The notes beneath the pieces are model-generated. The model saw nothing but the letters and a program-made list of their open reading frames with translations, was not told the DNA's origin and searched no databases. A stretch of DNA of 6,857 nt from the NCBI GenBank assembly GCA_947071955.1, contig CAMTGL010000112.1, forward strand, positions 1 through 6,857, given 5' to 3'. The stretch is from an uncultured Plesiomonas sp. (GTDB taxonomy: Bacteria > Pseudomonadota > Gammaproteobacteria > Enterobacterales > CAMTGL01). The position numbers and the translations under genes are program-made. How positions within the stretch are numbered: the stretch's first letter is position 1; each line of letters begins with the position of its first letter. Below are positions 1 to 5,592 of the stretch, one piece after another.

Positions 1-1
1 T

Positions 2-77
2 AGGGGCGTAGTTCAATTGGTAGAGCGTCGGTCTCCAAAACCGAATGTTGGGAGTTCGAGTCTCTCCGCCCCTGCCA
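2..77 (+). tRNA. trpT: tRNA-Trp (anticodon CCA)
   Basis: The sequence folds as a complete 76-nt cloverleaf. The acceptor strands AGGGGCG (2-8) and CGCCCCT (67-73) pair fully. The anticodon stem TCGGT/ACCGA flanks loop CTCCAAA with anticodon CCA, which reads the Trp codon UGG. The T-arm is GGAG-type with a TTCGAGT loop (55-61). Discriminator G74 is followed by an encoded CCA (75-77). It is nearly identical to enterobacterial tRNA-Trp as I remember it, apart from a compensated change in the anticodon stem. In enterics trpT often ends an rRNA operon after aspT, so an upstream rRNA operon is plausible but lies outside the window. The symbol is by analogy with E. coli. Confidence 0.97.
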
Positions 78-126
78 AAACGTGTTCTGGTTATCTTTAT
101 CAAATCAGACCCGATAAAAAATTCAT

Positions 127-160
127 AAAAAAAGCCTAGCAGCAATGCTAGGCTTTTTTT
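127..160 (+). terminator. Intrinsic terminator after tRNA-Trp
   Basis: A perfect 8-bp stem, GCCTAGCA (134-141) with TGCTAGGC (146-153), closes a GCAA tetraloop and is followed by seven T (154-160). Seven A (127-133) precede it, so the stem can extend and the element could also work on the - strand. It lies 50 nt past the tRNA and should separate the tRNA transcript from the thi operon. Confidence 0.93.
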
Positions 161-164
161 ATGG

Positions 165-195
165 CTACAGCGTGGGTAACAGGAGAGTGCTGTAG
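165..195. repeat. 7-bp inverted repeat upstream of the thi promoter
   Basis: CTACAGC (165-171) and GCTGTAG (189-195) are exact inverted repeats separated by 17 nt. They lie about 30 nt upstream of the proposed -35 hexamer. The centre-to-centre spacing of about 24 bp could suit a protein-binding dyad, but no known operator is recognised and a 7-bp match may be chance. Confidence 0.25.
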
Positions 196-224
196 TGATC
201 TTTTATGCTGCACAAAGGCGGTAC

Positions 225-252
225 TTGTTTCCATACTGAAGCTTGTTATACT
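225..252 (+). promoter_or_regulatory. Putative sigma70 promoter of the thi operon
   Basis: The -10 hexamer TATACT (247-252) matches the consensus at five of six positions. A weak -35, TTGTTT (225-230), lies 16 bp upstream; CTTGTT (224-229) with 17 bp is an alternative. The predicted transcription start near 258-260 falls exactly at the 5' strand of riboswitch stem P1. This supports the assignment, because bacterial aptamers often begin close to the transcript start. The weak -35 leaves room for an activator or simply modest strength. Confidence 0.55.
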
Positions 253-256
253 CAAG

Positions 257-348
257 GCTCTTGTCGGAGTGCCATTTGGCTGAGACCGCTGTTGTAACGC
301 GGGATCCGTTGAACCTGATCAGGTTAATACCTGCGAAGGGAACAAGGG
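257..348 (+). promoter_or_regulatory. TPP riboswitch (THI-box) aptamer
   Basis: This is a TPP-sensing mRNA aptamer. The conserved core CTGAGA (280-285) is present, as is the second half with CCTGATCAGG, TTAATA and GCGAAGGGA (314-341). Helices that can be drawn are P1 CTTGT (260-264)/ACAAG (342-346); P2 CGGA (265-268)/TCCG (305-308); P3 GCC/GGC (271-280); an extra arm CCGC (286-289)/GCGG (299-302); P4 CCT (314-316)/AGG (337-339); and P5 CAGG (320-323)/CCTG (330-333). Pairing arms and consensus loops match the known class. It precedes thiC, so TPP binding should lower expression of the operon. Whether it acts on transcription, translation or Rho access is not settled by the sequence. Confidence 0.95.
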
Positions 349-382
349 TTGGGAAACAACTCAGAATATGTTGAATCTTGTT
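341..382 (+). promoter_or_regulatory. Possible P1/anti-P1 switching element
   Basis: CTTGTT at 377-382 repeats the 5' strand of P1 (CTTGT, 260-264). The P1 3' strand AACAAG (341-346) can therefore pair either with 260-264 when TPP is bound or with 377-382 when it is not. A small hairpin GTTG (348-351)/CAAC (357-360) would sit inside the alternative loop. The pairing is seen in the sequence; its use as an expression platform is inferred. Six A/T-rich base pairs over 30 nt can occur by chance. Confidence 0.35.
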
Positions 383-384
383 GT

Positions 385-456
385 GTATGATAATGCTCTG
401 GTGAGTAACCCGTACTGGGTGACGGCATCAATCTAGGGTATATTTTTTTATCATAC
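385..456 (+). repeat. 9-bp inverted repeat in the thiC leader, with T-run
   Basis: GTATGATAA (385-393) and TTATCATAC (448-456) are perfect inverted repeats enclosing 54 nt. Shorter pairings lie inside, including ACCC (408-411)/GGGT (417-420) and ATGC (393-396)/GCAT (425-428). Seven T at 443-449 overlap the 3' arm, but no strong G/C stem sits directly before them, so this is not a standard intrinsic terminator. It may be the distal part of the riboswitch expression platform. Confidence 0.4.
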
Positions 457-500
457 TGATTTTAAAGTTAATTATGATTAATTACACAAGAGTATCTTTG

Positions 501-545
501 GCTACCACTACAGGATATCGGTTATTGCCGATATCTGGTGGTTGC
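501..545 (+). repeat. Strong hairpin in the thiC 5' leader
   Basis: The core stem GATATCGG (514-521)/CCGATATC (528-535) is perfect, with loop TTATTG. It continues through CA (511-512)/TG (536-537), then ACCAC (504-508)/GTGGT (538-542) and GC (501-502)/GC (544-545), interrupted only by small bulges and one mismatch. No T-run follows, so a simple terminator is unlikely. It ends 79 nt before the thiC start and could be a processing, stability or Rho-related element; its function is unknown. Confidence 0.5.
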
Positions 546-614
546 TGTAATGGTTAAGACTTACTGAGGTTTACCGCTCTACTCTCGACAAGCATCTCTT
601 ATCTACGGATTAAT

Positions 615-620
615 AAGGAA
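615..620 (+). promoter_or_regulatory. thiC ribosome binding site
   Basis: AAGGAA lies 4 nt before ATG 625 and fixes that codon as the thiC start. No other start with a comparable site lies nearby. It is about 265 nt past the aptamer, so direct masking by the aptamer would need long-range pairing. Confidence 0.7.
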
Positions 621-624
621 TGCT

Positions 625-2673
625 ATGTCTTCTACACCATCTCTTGATTCATCACGTACAGTGGTGATCGTCTCTTCTGCCGAATCGTCTGATCAAGCAC
701 AGCAACCGCCTACACGTCAGGCAAGTCGGGCTGCGGCAAAGACCTTTCTTGATACGCTACAAGCTTATCCTTATCCCAACTCCCATAAAGTGTATTTACA
801 AGGTTCACGCCCCGATATTCGTGTTGGTATGCGTGAGATTACACTGGCACCAAGTTTGGTGGGTGGCAGTAAGAACTCGCCTATTTATCAGGATAATCAG
901 CCAGTTAGGGTGTATGACTCATCAGGTAATTACAGCGATCAGCACGCGGATATTCAGATTCAATCTGGTTTACCTTGTTTACGTACAGCATGGATTGATG
1001 AGCGTGCAGATACCGAAGTATTGCCTGAGGTGAGCTCTGTATTTACCCGTGAGCGGTTAGACGATCCGCACTACTTTGCTTTTCGTTTTCCAGTATTGCC
1101 GGCAGTACGTAAGGCAAAATCTAACCGCTGCGTAACGCAGTTGCATTATGCGCGTCGGGGAATTATTACGCCTGAAATGGAGTATATCGCGCTGCGCGAA
1201 AATATGGTTCGTGCGGATAATTCTGACCTGCATTTGGCACATCAGCATGCGGGCGTGCATGATGGCCAGCCGTTTCCGGTACAGATCACGCCTGAGTTTG
1301 TTCGTCAGGAAGTGGCTGCTGGGCGGGCAATTATTCCAGCCAATATTAACCATCCTGAAGCTGAACCCATGATTATTGGGCGAAATTTTCTGGTGAAGGT
1401 GAACGCCAATATTGGTAACTCTTCGGTCAGCTCTTCGGTTGAGGAGGAGGTGGAGAAGTTGGTGTGGGCAACCCGCTGGGGCGCTGATACGGTGATGGAT
1501 CTGTCAACGGGGCGCTATATCCATGAAACGCGTGAGTGGATTTTACGTAATAGCCCAGTACCGATTGGCACTGTTCCGCTTTATCAGGCCTTAGAAAAGG
1601 TCAATGGGATAGCGGAGAACCTGAGTTGGGAGGTTATGCGCGATACGTTGATTGAGCAGGCCGAGCAGGGGGTCGATTATTTTACGATTCATGCCGGTGT
1701 GCTGCTGAGGTATGTACCAATGACGGCCAAGCGGCTGACCGGTATTGTCTCACGTGGCGGTTCGATTATGGCGAAGTGGTGTTTATCCCACCATAAAGAA
1801 AACTTTTTATATCAGCATTTTACCGAGATTTGCCAGATCTGTCAGGCGTACGATGTGTCTCTTTCATTGGGTGATGGTTTGCGCCCTGGCTCAATTCATG
1901 ATGCAAACGATGAGGCGCAATTTGCCGAGCTGCGAACGCTCGGTGAGTTGACCAAAATTGCGTGGCAGCATGATGTACAGGTCATGATTGAAGGGCCAGG
2001 ACATGTACCGATGCAGCTGATTAAAGCGAATATGGAAGAGCAGCTAAAACATTGTGATGAAGCGCCGTTTTATACCTTAGGCCCGTTAACCACCGATATT
2101 GCCCCCGGTTATGACCATATCACGTCAGGCATTGGGGCGGCGATGATTGGTTGGTATGGCTGTGCGATGCTCTGCTATGTCACACCGAAAGAGCATTTAG
2201 GATTACCGAATAAAGAGGATGTGAAAACGGGGCTGATTACCTACAAGTTGGCAGCACATGCGGCTGATTTGGCAAAAGGGCATCCGGGCGCGCAGTTACG
2301 TGATAATGCGTTGTCAAAAGCGCGCTTTGAATTTCGTTGGGAAGATCAGTTTAATTTGTCACTCGATCCGGTAACTGCGCGGGCATTTCATGATGAGAGT
2401 TTGCCACAGGAGTCTGGCAAGGTTGCACACTTTTGTTCGATGTGTGGACCTAAATTTTGCTCGATGAAAATATCACAAGATGTACGCGAATATGCAGAAA
2501 ACTTGCAGGAAAATGCGCTGAAAAATCCGCAAAAAGCTCTGATTGTTGAGGAAGGTGCCGAGCAGGGCATGCAGCAAATGTCCGCCCAATTTCGGGCCTC
2601 TGGCAGTGAATTGTATCACCCTGCAATATCCGATATTACGTCGCAAGCGCCTGCTAATTCGGAGCCGGTATAA
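625..2673 (+). CDS. thiC: Phosphomethylpyrimidine synthase ThiC
   Basis: ThiC is a noncanonical radical-SAM enzyme of the cytoplasm. It rearranges aminoimidazole ribotide into HMP phosphate, the pyrimidine half of thiamin. The family signature is intact: the cluster-binding CX2CX4C near the C terminus (C604, C607, C612), SRGG (376-379), DGLRPGS (417-423) and GPGHVPM (457-463). Residues from about 30 to 625 align well with E. coli ThiC from memory. At 682 residues it is longer than E. coli ThiC (631). A Ser-rich, low-complexity stretch of about 29 residues precedes the conserved start, and the region after the cluster also carries extra residues, ending in a tail past SELYHP. ATG 625 is chosen for its AAGGAA site and because no better internal start exists. 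It is the first gene of the operon, behind the TPP riboswitch. Its TAA overlaps the thiE ATG by one base (TAATG). Confidence 0.97.
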   Translation: MSSTPSLDSSRTVVIVSSAESSDQAQQPPTRQASRAAAKTFLDTLQAYPYPNSHKVYLQGSRPDIRVGMREITLAPSLVGGSKNSPIYQDNQPVRVYDSSGNYSDQHADIQIQSGLPCLRTAWIDERADTEVLPEVSSVFTRERLDDPHYFAFRFPVLPAVRKAKSNRCVTQLHYARRGIITPEMEYIALRENMVRADNSDLHLAHQHAGVHDGQPFPVQITPEFVRQEVAAGRAIIPANINHPEAEPMIIGRNFLVKVNANIGNSSVSSSVEEEVEKLVWATRWGADTVMDLSTGRYIHETREWILRNSPVPIGTVPLYQALEKVNGIAENLSWEVMRDTLIEQAEQGVDYFTIHAGVLLRYVPMTAKRLTGIVSRGGSIMAKWCLSHHKENFLYQHFTEICQICQAYDVSLSLGDGLRPGSIHDANDEAQFAELRTLGELTKIAWQHDVQVMIEGPGHVPMQLIKANMEEQLKHCDEAPFYTLGPLTTDIAPGYDHITSGIGAAMIGWYGCAMLCYVTPKEHLGLPNKEDVKTGLITYKLAAHAADLAKGHPGAQLRDNALSKARFEFRWEDQFNLSLDPVTARAFHDESLPQESGKVAHFCSMCGPKFCSMKISQDVREYAENLQENALKNPQKALIVEEGAEQGMQQMSAQFRASGSELYHPAISDITSQAPANSEPV

Positions 2674-3782
2674 TGCAAAGCCGTGAAGTTATCGCGCGCG
2701 GGATCTGGCAACAGGCCATGCAGCGTGGATTGGTGACGACCGAATTTGATGTGGCGATGTGGTCTGAACATACGTTGCAGCGAGAAGATTCAGCCTCGCG
2801 GGAGTTGTTAAATCAGCCGGTAGCGGGGGGTTGGGTTGACCGCGGTTTTCTGCCTAATGGCCAAATGGTTTCTGTCTGGCGGCCACATGAGAGCAGTGAG
2901 CATTGGTTGCTGGCTGCTTTATCGGTGATGCCACAGCTTGGTTTTGATGGATTAGATGCTCTGGTGCTGGCTGGTGCGTTTGCCAATACGCAGCAGTATT
3001 CTTGGCCGTGTGATCGTGCTGACTTTCCGCGTGTTGATTATGGTTTTTTAACCGACCGTTTGTCTACCGATATTCCGGCAACATCAGAAGCTTCTACCCT
3101 TATGTTTGCTCGCTGTTTTTTACCCAATGAAACGGCCGCGCTGGGGTTTTATCCGGTTGTTGATAGTGTGCCCTTGCTACGGCAACTGTTGGCACTGGGT
3201 GTGACTACATTGCAGTTGCGGATCAAGCAACCGGCTCTATCCCTTGAAAATACTATTACCGAAGCGGTGGCATTAGGTCGTCAGTATAGGGCTAGGCTAT
3301 TTATCAATGATCACTGGCAACTGGCGATTGCCGCCGGTGCGTACGGTGTTCATCTGGGGCAAGAGGATCTGTTGCAGGCTGATCTTGTGGCTATTGCACA
3401 GGCTGGGTTGCATTTGGGGATATCAACGCACGGCTACTATGAGTTGTTGTGCGCAGCTCACTGGCAGCCAAGTTACATTGCGCTGGGGCATATTTTTCCT
3501 ACCACCACCAAGCAGATGCCTTCATTGCCGCAAGGGGTGGCGCGTTTAGCCACTTATCAGCAACTGGTGTGTGACTATCCAACGGTTGCTATTGGTGGAA
3601 TAGATCTGGGCAATGCTGCAGAGGTGCTGGCGACCGGCGTTGGCAGTGTGGCCGTGGTGCGGGCAGTCACACAAGCGTCTGATCTGCCGATGACTGTGGC
3701 CTGCTGGCAGCAGCTATGCGCAACATTACAGCCAGAGCGAGATGCGGTACAAAAGCCGGAGGTTGCCAATGTTAACCGATAA
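2673..3782 (+). CDS. thiE: Thiamin-phosphate synthase ThiE with ThiD-like N-terminal remnant
   Basis: The C-terminal part (about 155-350) is a full ThiE TIM barrel, which joins HMP diphosphate and thiazole phosphate to give thiamin phosphate. Its active-site motifs are present: QLRIK (181-185), INDHW (211-215), GVHLGQEDL (225-233), GISTHGYYEL (249-258), PTTTKQ (276-281) and IGGI (307-310). The protein has 369 residues, against about 205-225 for stand-alone ThiE. The extra 150 N-terminal residues do not belong to ThiE. Residues 76-106, followed by a WP...DFP stretch (111-119), resemble the last helices and linker of the ThiD half of fused ThiD-ThiE proteins. The ThiD HGTGC motif is missing, with HESSEHW (72-78) in its place. 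I infer a decayed, probably noncatalytic ThiD fragment, recognised from memory without alignment. The start has GGAG at 2661-2664, 8 nt upstream. The 3' end overlaps thiF by 14 nt. Confidence 0.93.
   Translation: MQSREVIARGIWQQAMQRGLVTTEFDVAMWSEHTLQREDSASRELLNQPVAGGWVDRGFLPNGQMVSVWRPHESSEHWLLAALSVMPQLGFDGLDALVLAGAFANTQQYSWPCDRADFPRVDYGFLTDRLSTDIPATSEASTLMFARCFLPNETAALGFYPVVDSVPLLRQLLALGVTTLQLRIKQPALSLENTITEAVALGRQYRARLFINDHWQLAIAAGAYGVHLGQEDLLQADLVAIAQAGLHLGISTHGYYELLCAAHWQPSYIALGHIFPTTTKQMPSLPQGVARLATYQQLVCDYPTVAIGGIDLGNAAEVLATGVGSVAVVRAVTQASDLPMTVACWQQLCATLQPERDAVQKPEVANVNR
3758..3762 (+). promoter_or_regulatory. thiF ribosome binding site inside thiE
   Basis: GGAGG lies within the last codons of thiE, 6 nt before ATG 3769. 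It decides the thiF start in favour of 3769 over the in-frame ATG 3742, which has no comparable site. Confidence 0.85.
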
Positions 3783-4527
3783 GCAGTTTATCCGTTTTAG
3801 CCGCCAGATCATGTTGCCTGAGGTGGGGGAAGCCGGACAGCAGCGGCTGGCACAGTTGCGCGTATTGCAAATTGGGGTTGGCGGGCTGGGGGGCAGTGCA
3901 GCGCAAGCCCTGTTGTCTGCTGGCGTGGGGCAGTTGGTCTTGGCTGATGATGATCAGGTTGATGACTCAAATTTACCGCGCCAACTGCTGTACCGTGATG
4001 CCGATGTCGGGCGTGATAAAGCGACCGTTGCAGCAACTTTTTTGCATCAGCTTGCGCCAGATGCGCTGATCCGCCCGATTTCACGGCGGGTTACTGCAGA
4101 GATCCTGGCGCTGGAAGTTCCGTTGGCTGATCTGGTGCTCGATTGCAGTGATAACGTACAGACACGTCAGGCGGTGAATGCTGCCTGTGTTCAGGCGGCA
4201 AAGCCGTTGGTGAGTGCGGCAGCCACTGGCTGGCAAGGGCTGTTGATGAGCTTTTTACCGCAGCAAGGCTGTTACCACTGCCTTTTCCCTGATACGGGAA
4301 ATAGCCCTCAAAATTGCCAGACGCAGGGTGTTATCGGCCCATTACCCGCAATGTTGGGCCATTGGCAGGCGCTTGAGGCGCTGCGGATTATGCTGGCGGA
4401 GAAGGCTGCTGGCACACTGAACTTACGGCCGCAATTGGTGAAAATTAACGCTTGGCAGGGGCAGTGGCAGGCGCTTTATCCTGCCGCAGATCCGGCCTGT
4501 GTGGTGTGTGGAGCAACAGCAATATGA
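3769..4527 (+). CDS. thiF: ThiS adenylyltransferase ThiF
   Basis: ThiF is an E1-like enzyme that activates the ThiS C-terminal glycine as acyl-adenylate using ATP, ready for sulfur loading. From ATG 3769 it has 252 residues, close to E. coli ThiF. The nucleotide-binding GVGGLG is at 36-41. The strand end with acidic residues LADDD (58-62) and the SNLPRQ arginine region (67-72) follow, then DCSDN (125-129). The zinc-binding pairs are C168/C171 (GCYHC) and C244/C247 (CVVC). C183 in NCQTQG sits where E. coli ThiF has Cys184, the residue reported to form a persulfide link with ThiS. The start was chosen because GGAGG lies 6 nt upstream and the protein then begins just where E. coli ThiF does; ATG 3742 would add nine residues. 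Its stop overlaps the thiS start as ATGA, as expected for partners made together. MoeB is the closest alternative family, but the neighbours argue for ThiF. Confidence 0.95.
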   Translation: MLTDKQFIRFSRQIMLPEVGEAGQQRLAQLRVLQIGVGGLGGSAAQALLSAGVGQLVLADDDQVDDSNLPRQLLYRDADVGRDKATVAATFLHQLAPDALIRPISRRVTAEILALEVPLADLVLDCSDNVQTRQAVNAACVQAAKPLVSAAATGWQGLLMSFLPQQGCYHCLFPDTGNSPQNCQTQGVIGPLPAMLGHWQALEALRIMLAEKAAGTLNLRPQLVKINAWQGQWQALYPAADPACVVCGATAI

Positions 4528-4793
4528 GCATCTATCAGGATAGGGAAATGCACGGTGAGGTAGCGGTTGAACCGGTGTTGTCGATCACACCAATATCTGT
4601 TCGCGTCAATGAGCAGCCCATGCAGGTGGCCGCTGGGCTGAGTATCAGTGCACTGTTGCAGCAGTGTGCCGTCAATCCGCAAGGGTGTGCATTAGCATTG
4701 AACGGCCAGATTGTGCCACGCAGCTGTTGGGGCAGCACGCCATTGCATGATGGCGATGATGTCATGCTTTTTCAAGCCATTGCCGGAGGTTGA
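4524..4793 (+). CDS. thiS: Sulfur carrier protein ThiS
   Basis: ThiS is a small ubiquitin-fold protein whose C-terminal Gly-Gly carries sulfur as a thiocarboxylate to ThiG. From ATG 4524 it has 89 residues, against 66 in E. coli. The conserved fold starts near residue 24 (ISVRVNEQ). It continues through AAGLSISALL, ALALNGQIVPR and DGDDVMLFQAIAGG, ending exactly in the required Gly-Gly. ATG 4524 overlaps the thiF stop as ATGA, with GGAG 10 nt upstream. ATG 4548, with AGGA 7 nt upstream, is an alternative giving 81 residues. Either way a short N-terminal extension precedes the fold. An upstream in-frame ATG (4452) lies deep in thiF and is unlikely. MoaD is a related fold, but the operon settles the name. 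Confidence 0.93.
   Translation: MSIYQDREMHGEVAVEPVLSITPISVRVNEQPMQVAAGLSISALLQQCAVNPQGCALALNGQIVPRSCWGSTPLHDGDDVMLFQAIAGG
4785..4790 (+). promoter_or_regulatory. thiG ribosome binding site formed by thiS Gly-Gly codons
   Basis: GGAGGT is a near-ideal Shine-Dalgarno sequence 7 nt before ATG 4798. The same six bases are the GGA and GGT codons of the essential ThiS C-terminal diglycine, followed directly by the thiS TGA. The site selects 4798 as the thiG start over the longer frame opening at 4711. Confidence 0.9.
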
Positions 4794-4797
4794 GAGA

Positions 4798-5592
4798 ATG
4801 GAATATCAGAAGGATAAAGCGAATGATCCGCTGCGTATTGCCGATCGGCTGTTTACATCACGGCTACTGACCGGCAGCGGCAAGTTTGCCTCGGCTACGG
4901 TGATGCAGCAAGCACTGGCTGCATCGGGATCAGAGCTGGTGACGATGGCGTTAAAACGGGTGGATTTACAGCAGCCCGATGAGCCGATTTTACGCGCGCT
5001 GCAGACACTCCCTGCATTGCACTGGCTGCCTAATACCTCAGGTGCGCGGGATGCGCGCGAGGCTATTTTGGCCGCTCATTTGGCGCGAGAGGCGCTGGGA
5101 ACACACTGGCTGAAATTAGAGATCCATCCTGACCCTAAGTATTTATTGCCCGATCCGATTGAAACACTCAAAGCGGCCGAAGTGCTGGTTGCTGACGGTT
5201 TTACCGTGTTGCCCTATTGCCATGCCGATCCGGTGCTGTGCAAGCGTTTGGAGGAGGTGGGGTGTGCGGCAGTGATGCCACTGGGTGCGCCGATTGGTAG
5301 TAATCAGGGGCTAAAAACAGCGGAGTTTTTGCAGATTATCATCGAGCAGGCGCGTGTGCCGGTGGTGGTCGATGCGGGTATCGGCTCTCCGGCACATGCT
5401 GCGCAGGCGATGGAGCTGGGTGCCGATGCGGTGCTGGTCAATACCGCGATTGCGGCAGCGCGTGATCCCGTGGCGATGGCGCGTGCGTTTGCGCTGGCGG
5501 TACAGGCTGGAAGGTTGGGGTATCTGGCCGGTTTTGCGGGGGCATCACAGCAGGCACAGGCCAGCAGCCCGCTGACCGGATTTTTGCTATGA
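4798..5592 (+). CDS. thiG: Thiazole synthase ThiG
   Basis: ThiG is a TIM-barrel enzyme that builds the thiazole phosphate ring from deoxyxylulose 5-phosphate, ThiS thiocarboxylate and dehydroglycine. It has 264 residues, slightly longer than E. coli ThiG (256). LLTGSGKF (23-30) begins the barrel, PNTSG is at 78-82, and WLKLEIHPDP (104-113) holds K106, the likely Schiff-base lysine for the sugar phosphate. GAPIGSNQGL (163-172) and VDAGIGSPAHAA (191-202), followed by GADAVLVNTAIA, are the conserved barrel-end and phosphate-binding segments. The open frame extends up to an ATG at 4711, but those residues overlap thiS and are not ThiG-like. GGAGG before 4798 fixes the start. The gap to thiS is 4 nt, and the stop overlaps thiH as ATGA; ThiG and ThiH form a complex in E. 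coli. Confidence 0.97.
   Translation: MEYQKDKANDPLRIADRLFTSRLLTGSGKFASATVMQQALAASGSELVTMALKRVDLQQPDEPILRALQTLPALHWLPNTSGARDAREAILAAHLAREALGTHWLKLEIHPDPKYLLPDPIETLKAAEVLVADGFTVLPYCHADPVLCKRLEEVGCAAVMPLGAPIGSNQGLKTAEFLQIIIEQARVPVVVDAGIGSPAHAAQAMELGADAVLVNTAIAAARDPVAMARAFALAVQAGRLGYLAGFAGASQQAQASSPLTGFLL

Noticed and set aside
2..77. tRNA-Trp as an attachment site for an integrated element
   Set aside because: No integrase, no duplicated tRNA 3' end and no foreign-looking genes follow; the neighbour is a housekeeping operon.
443..449. Seven-T run as an intrinsic terminator of the riboswitch
   Set aside because: No stable G/C-rich hairpin lies immediately upstream, so it is noted only as part of a possible expression platform.
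1057..1353. 98-codon open frame on the - strand inside thiC
   Set aside because: It lies wholly within the well-conserved thiC frame, has no family resemblance, and is a shadow of that coding sequence.
3742..3768. Longer thiF start at ATG 3742
   Set aside because: It lacks a good ribosome site, while ATG 3769 has GGAGG 6 nt upstream and matches the family start.
4452..4523. Longer thiS start at ATG 4452
   Set aside because: This would place 24 residues of frame-shifted thiF sequence before ThiS; ATG 4524 has the usual ATGA overlap.
4711..4797. Longer thiG start at ATG 4711
   Set aside because: The added 29 residues overlap thiS, are not ThiG-like, and the ideal GGAGG site points to ATG 4798.
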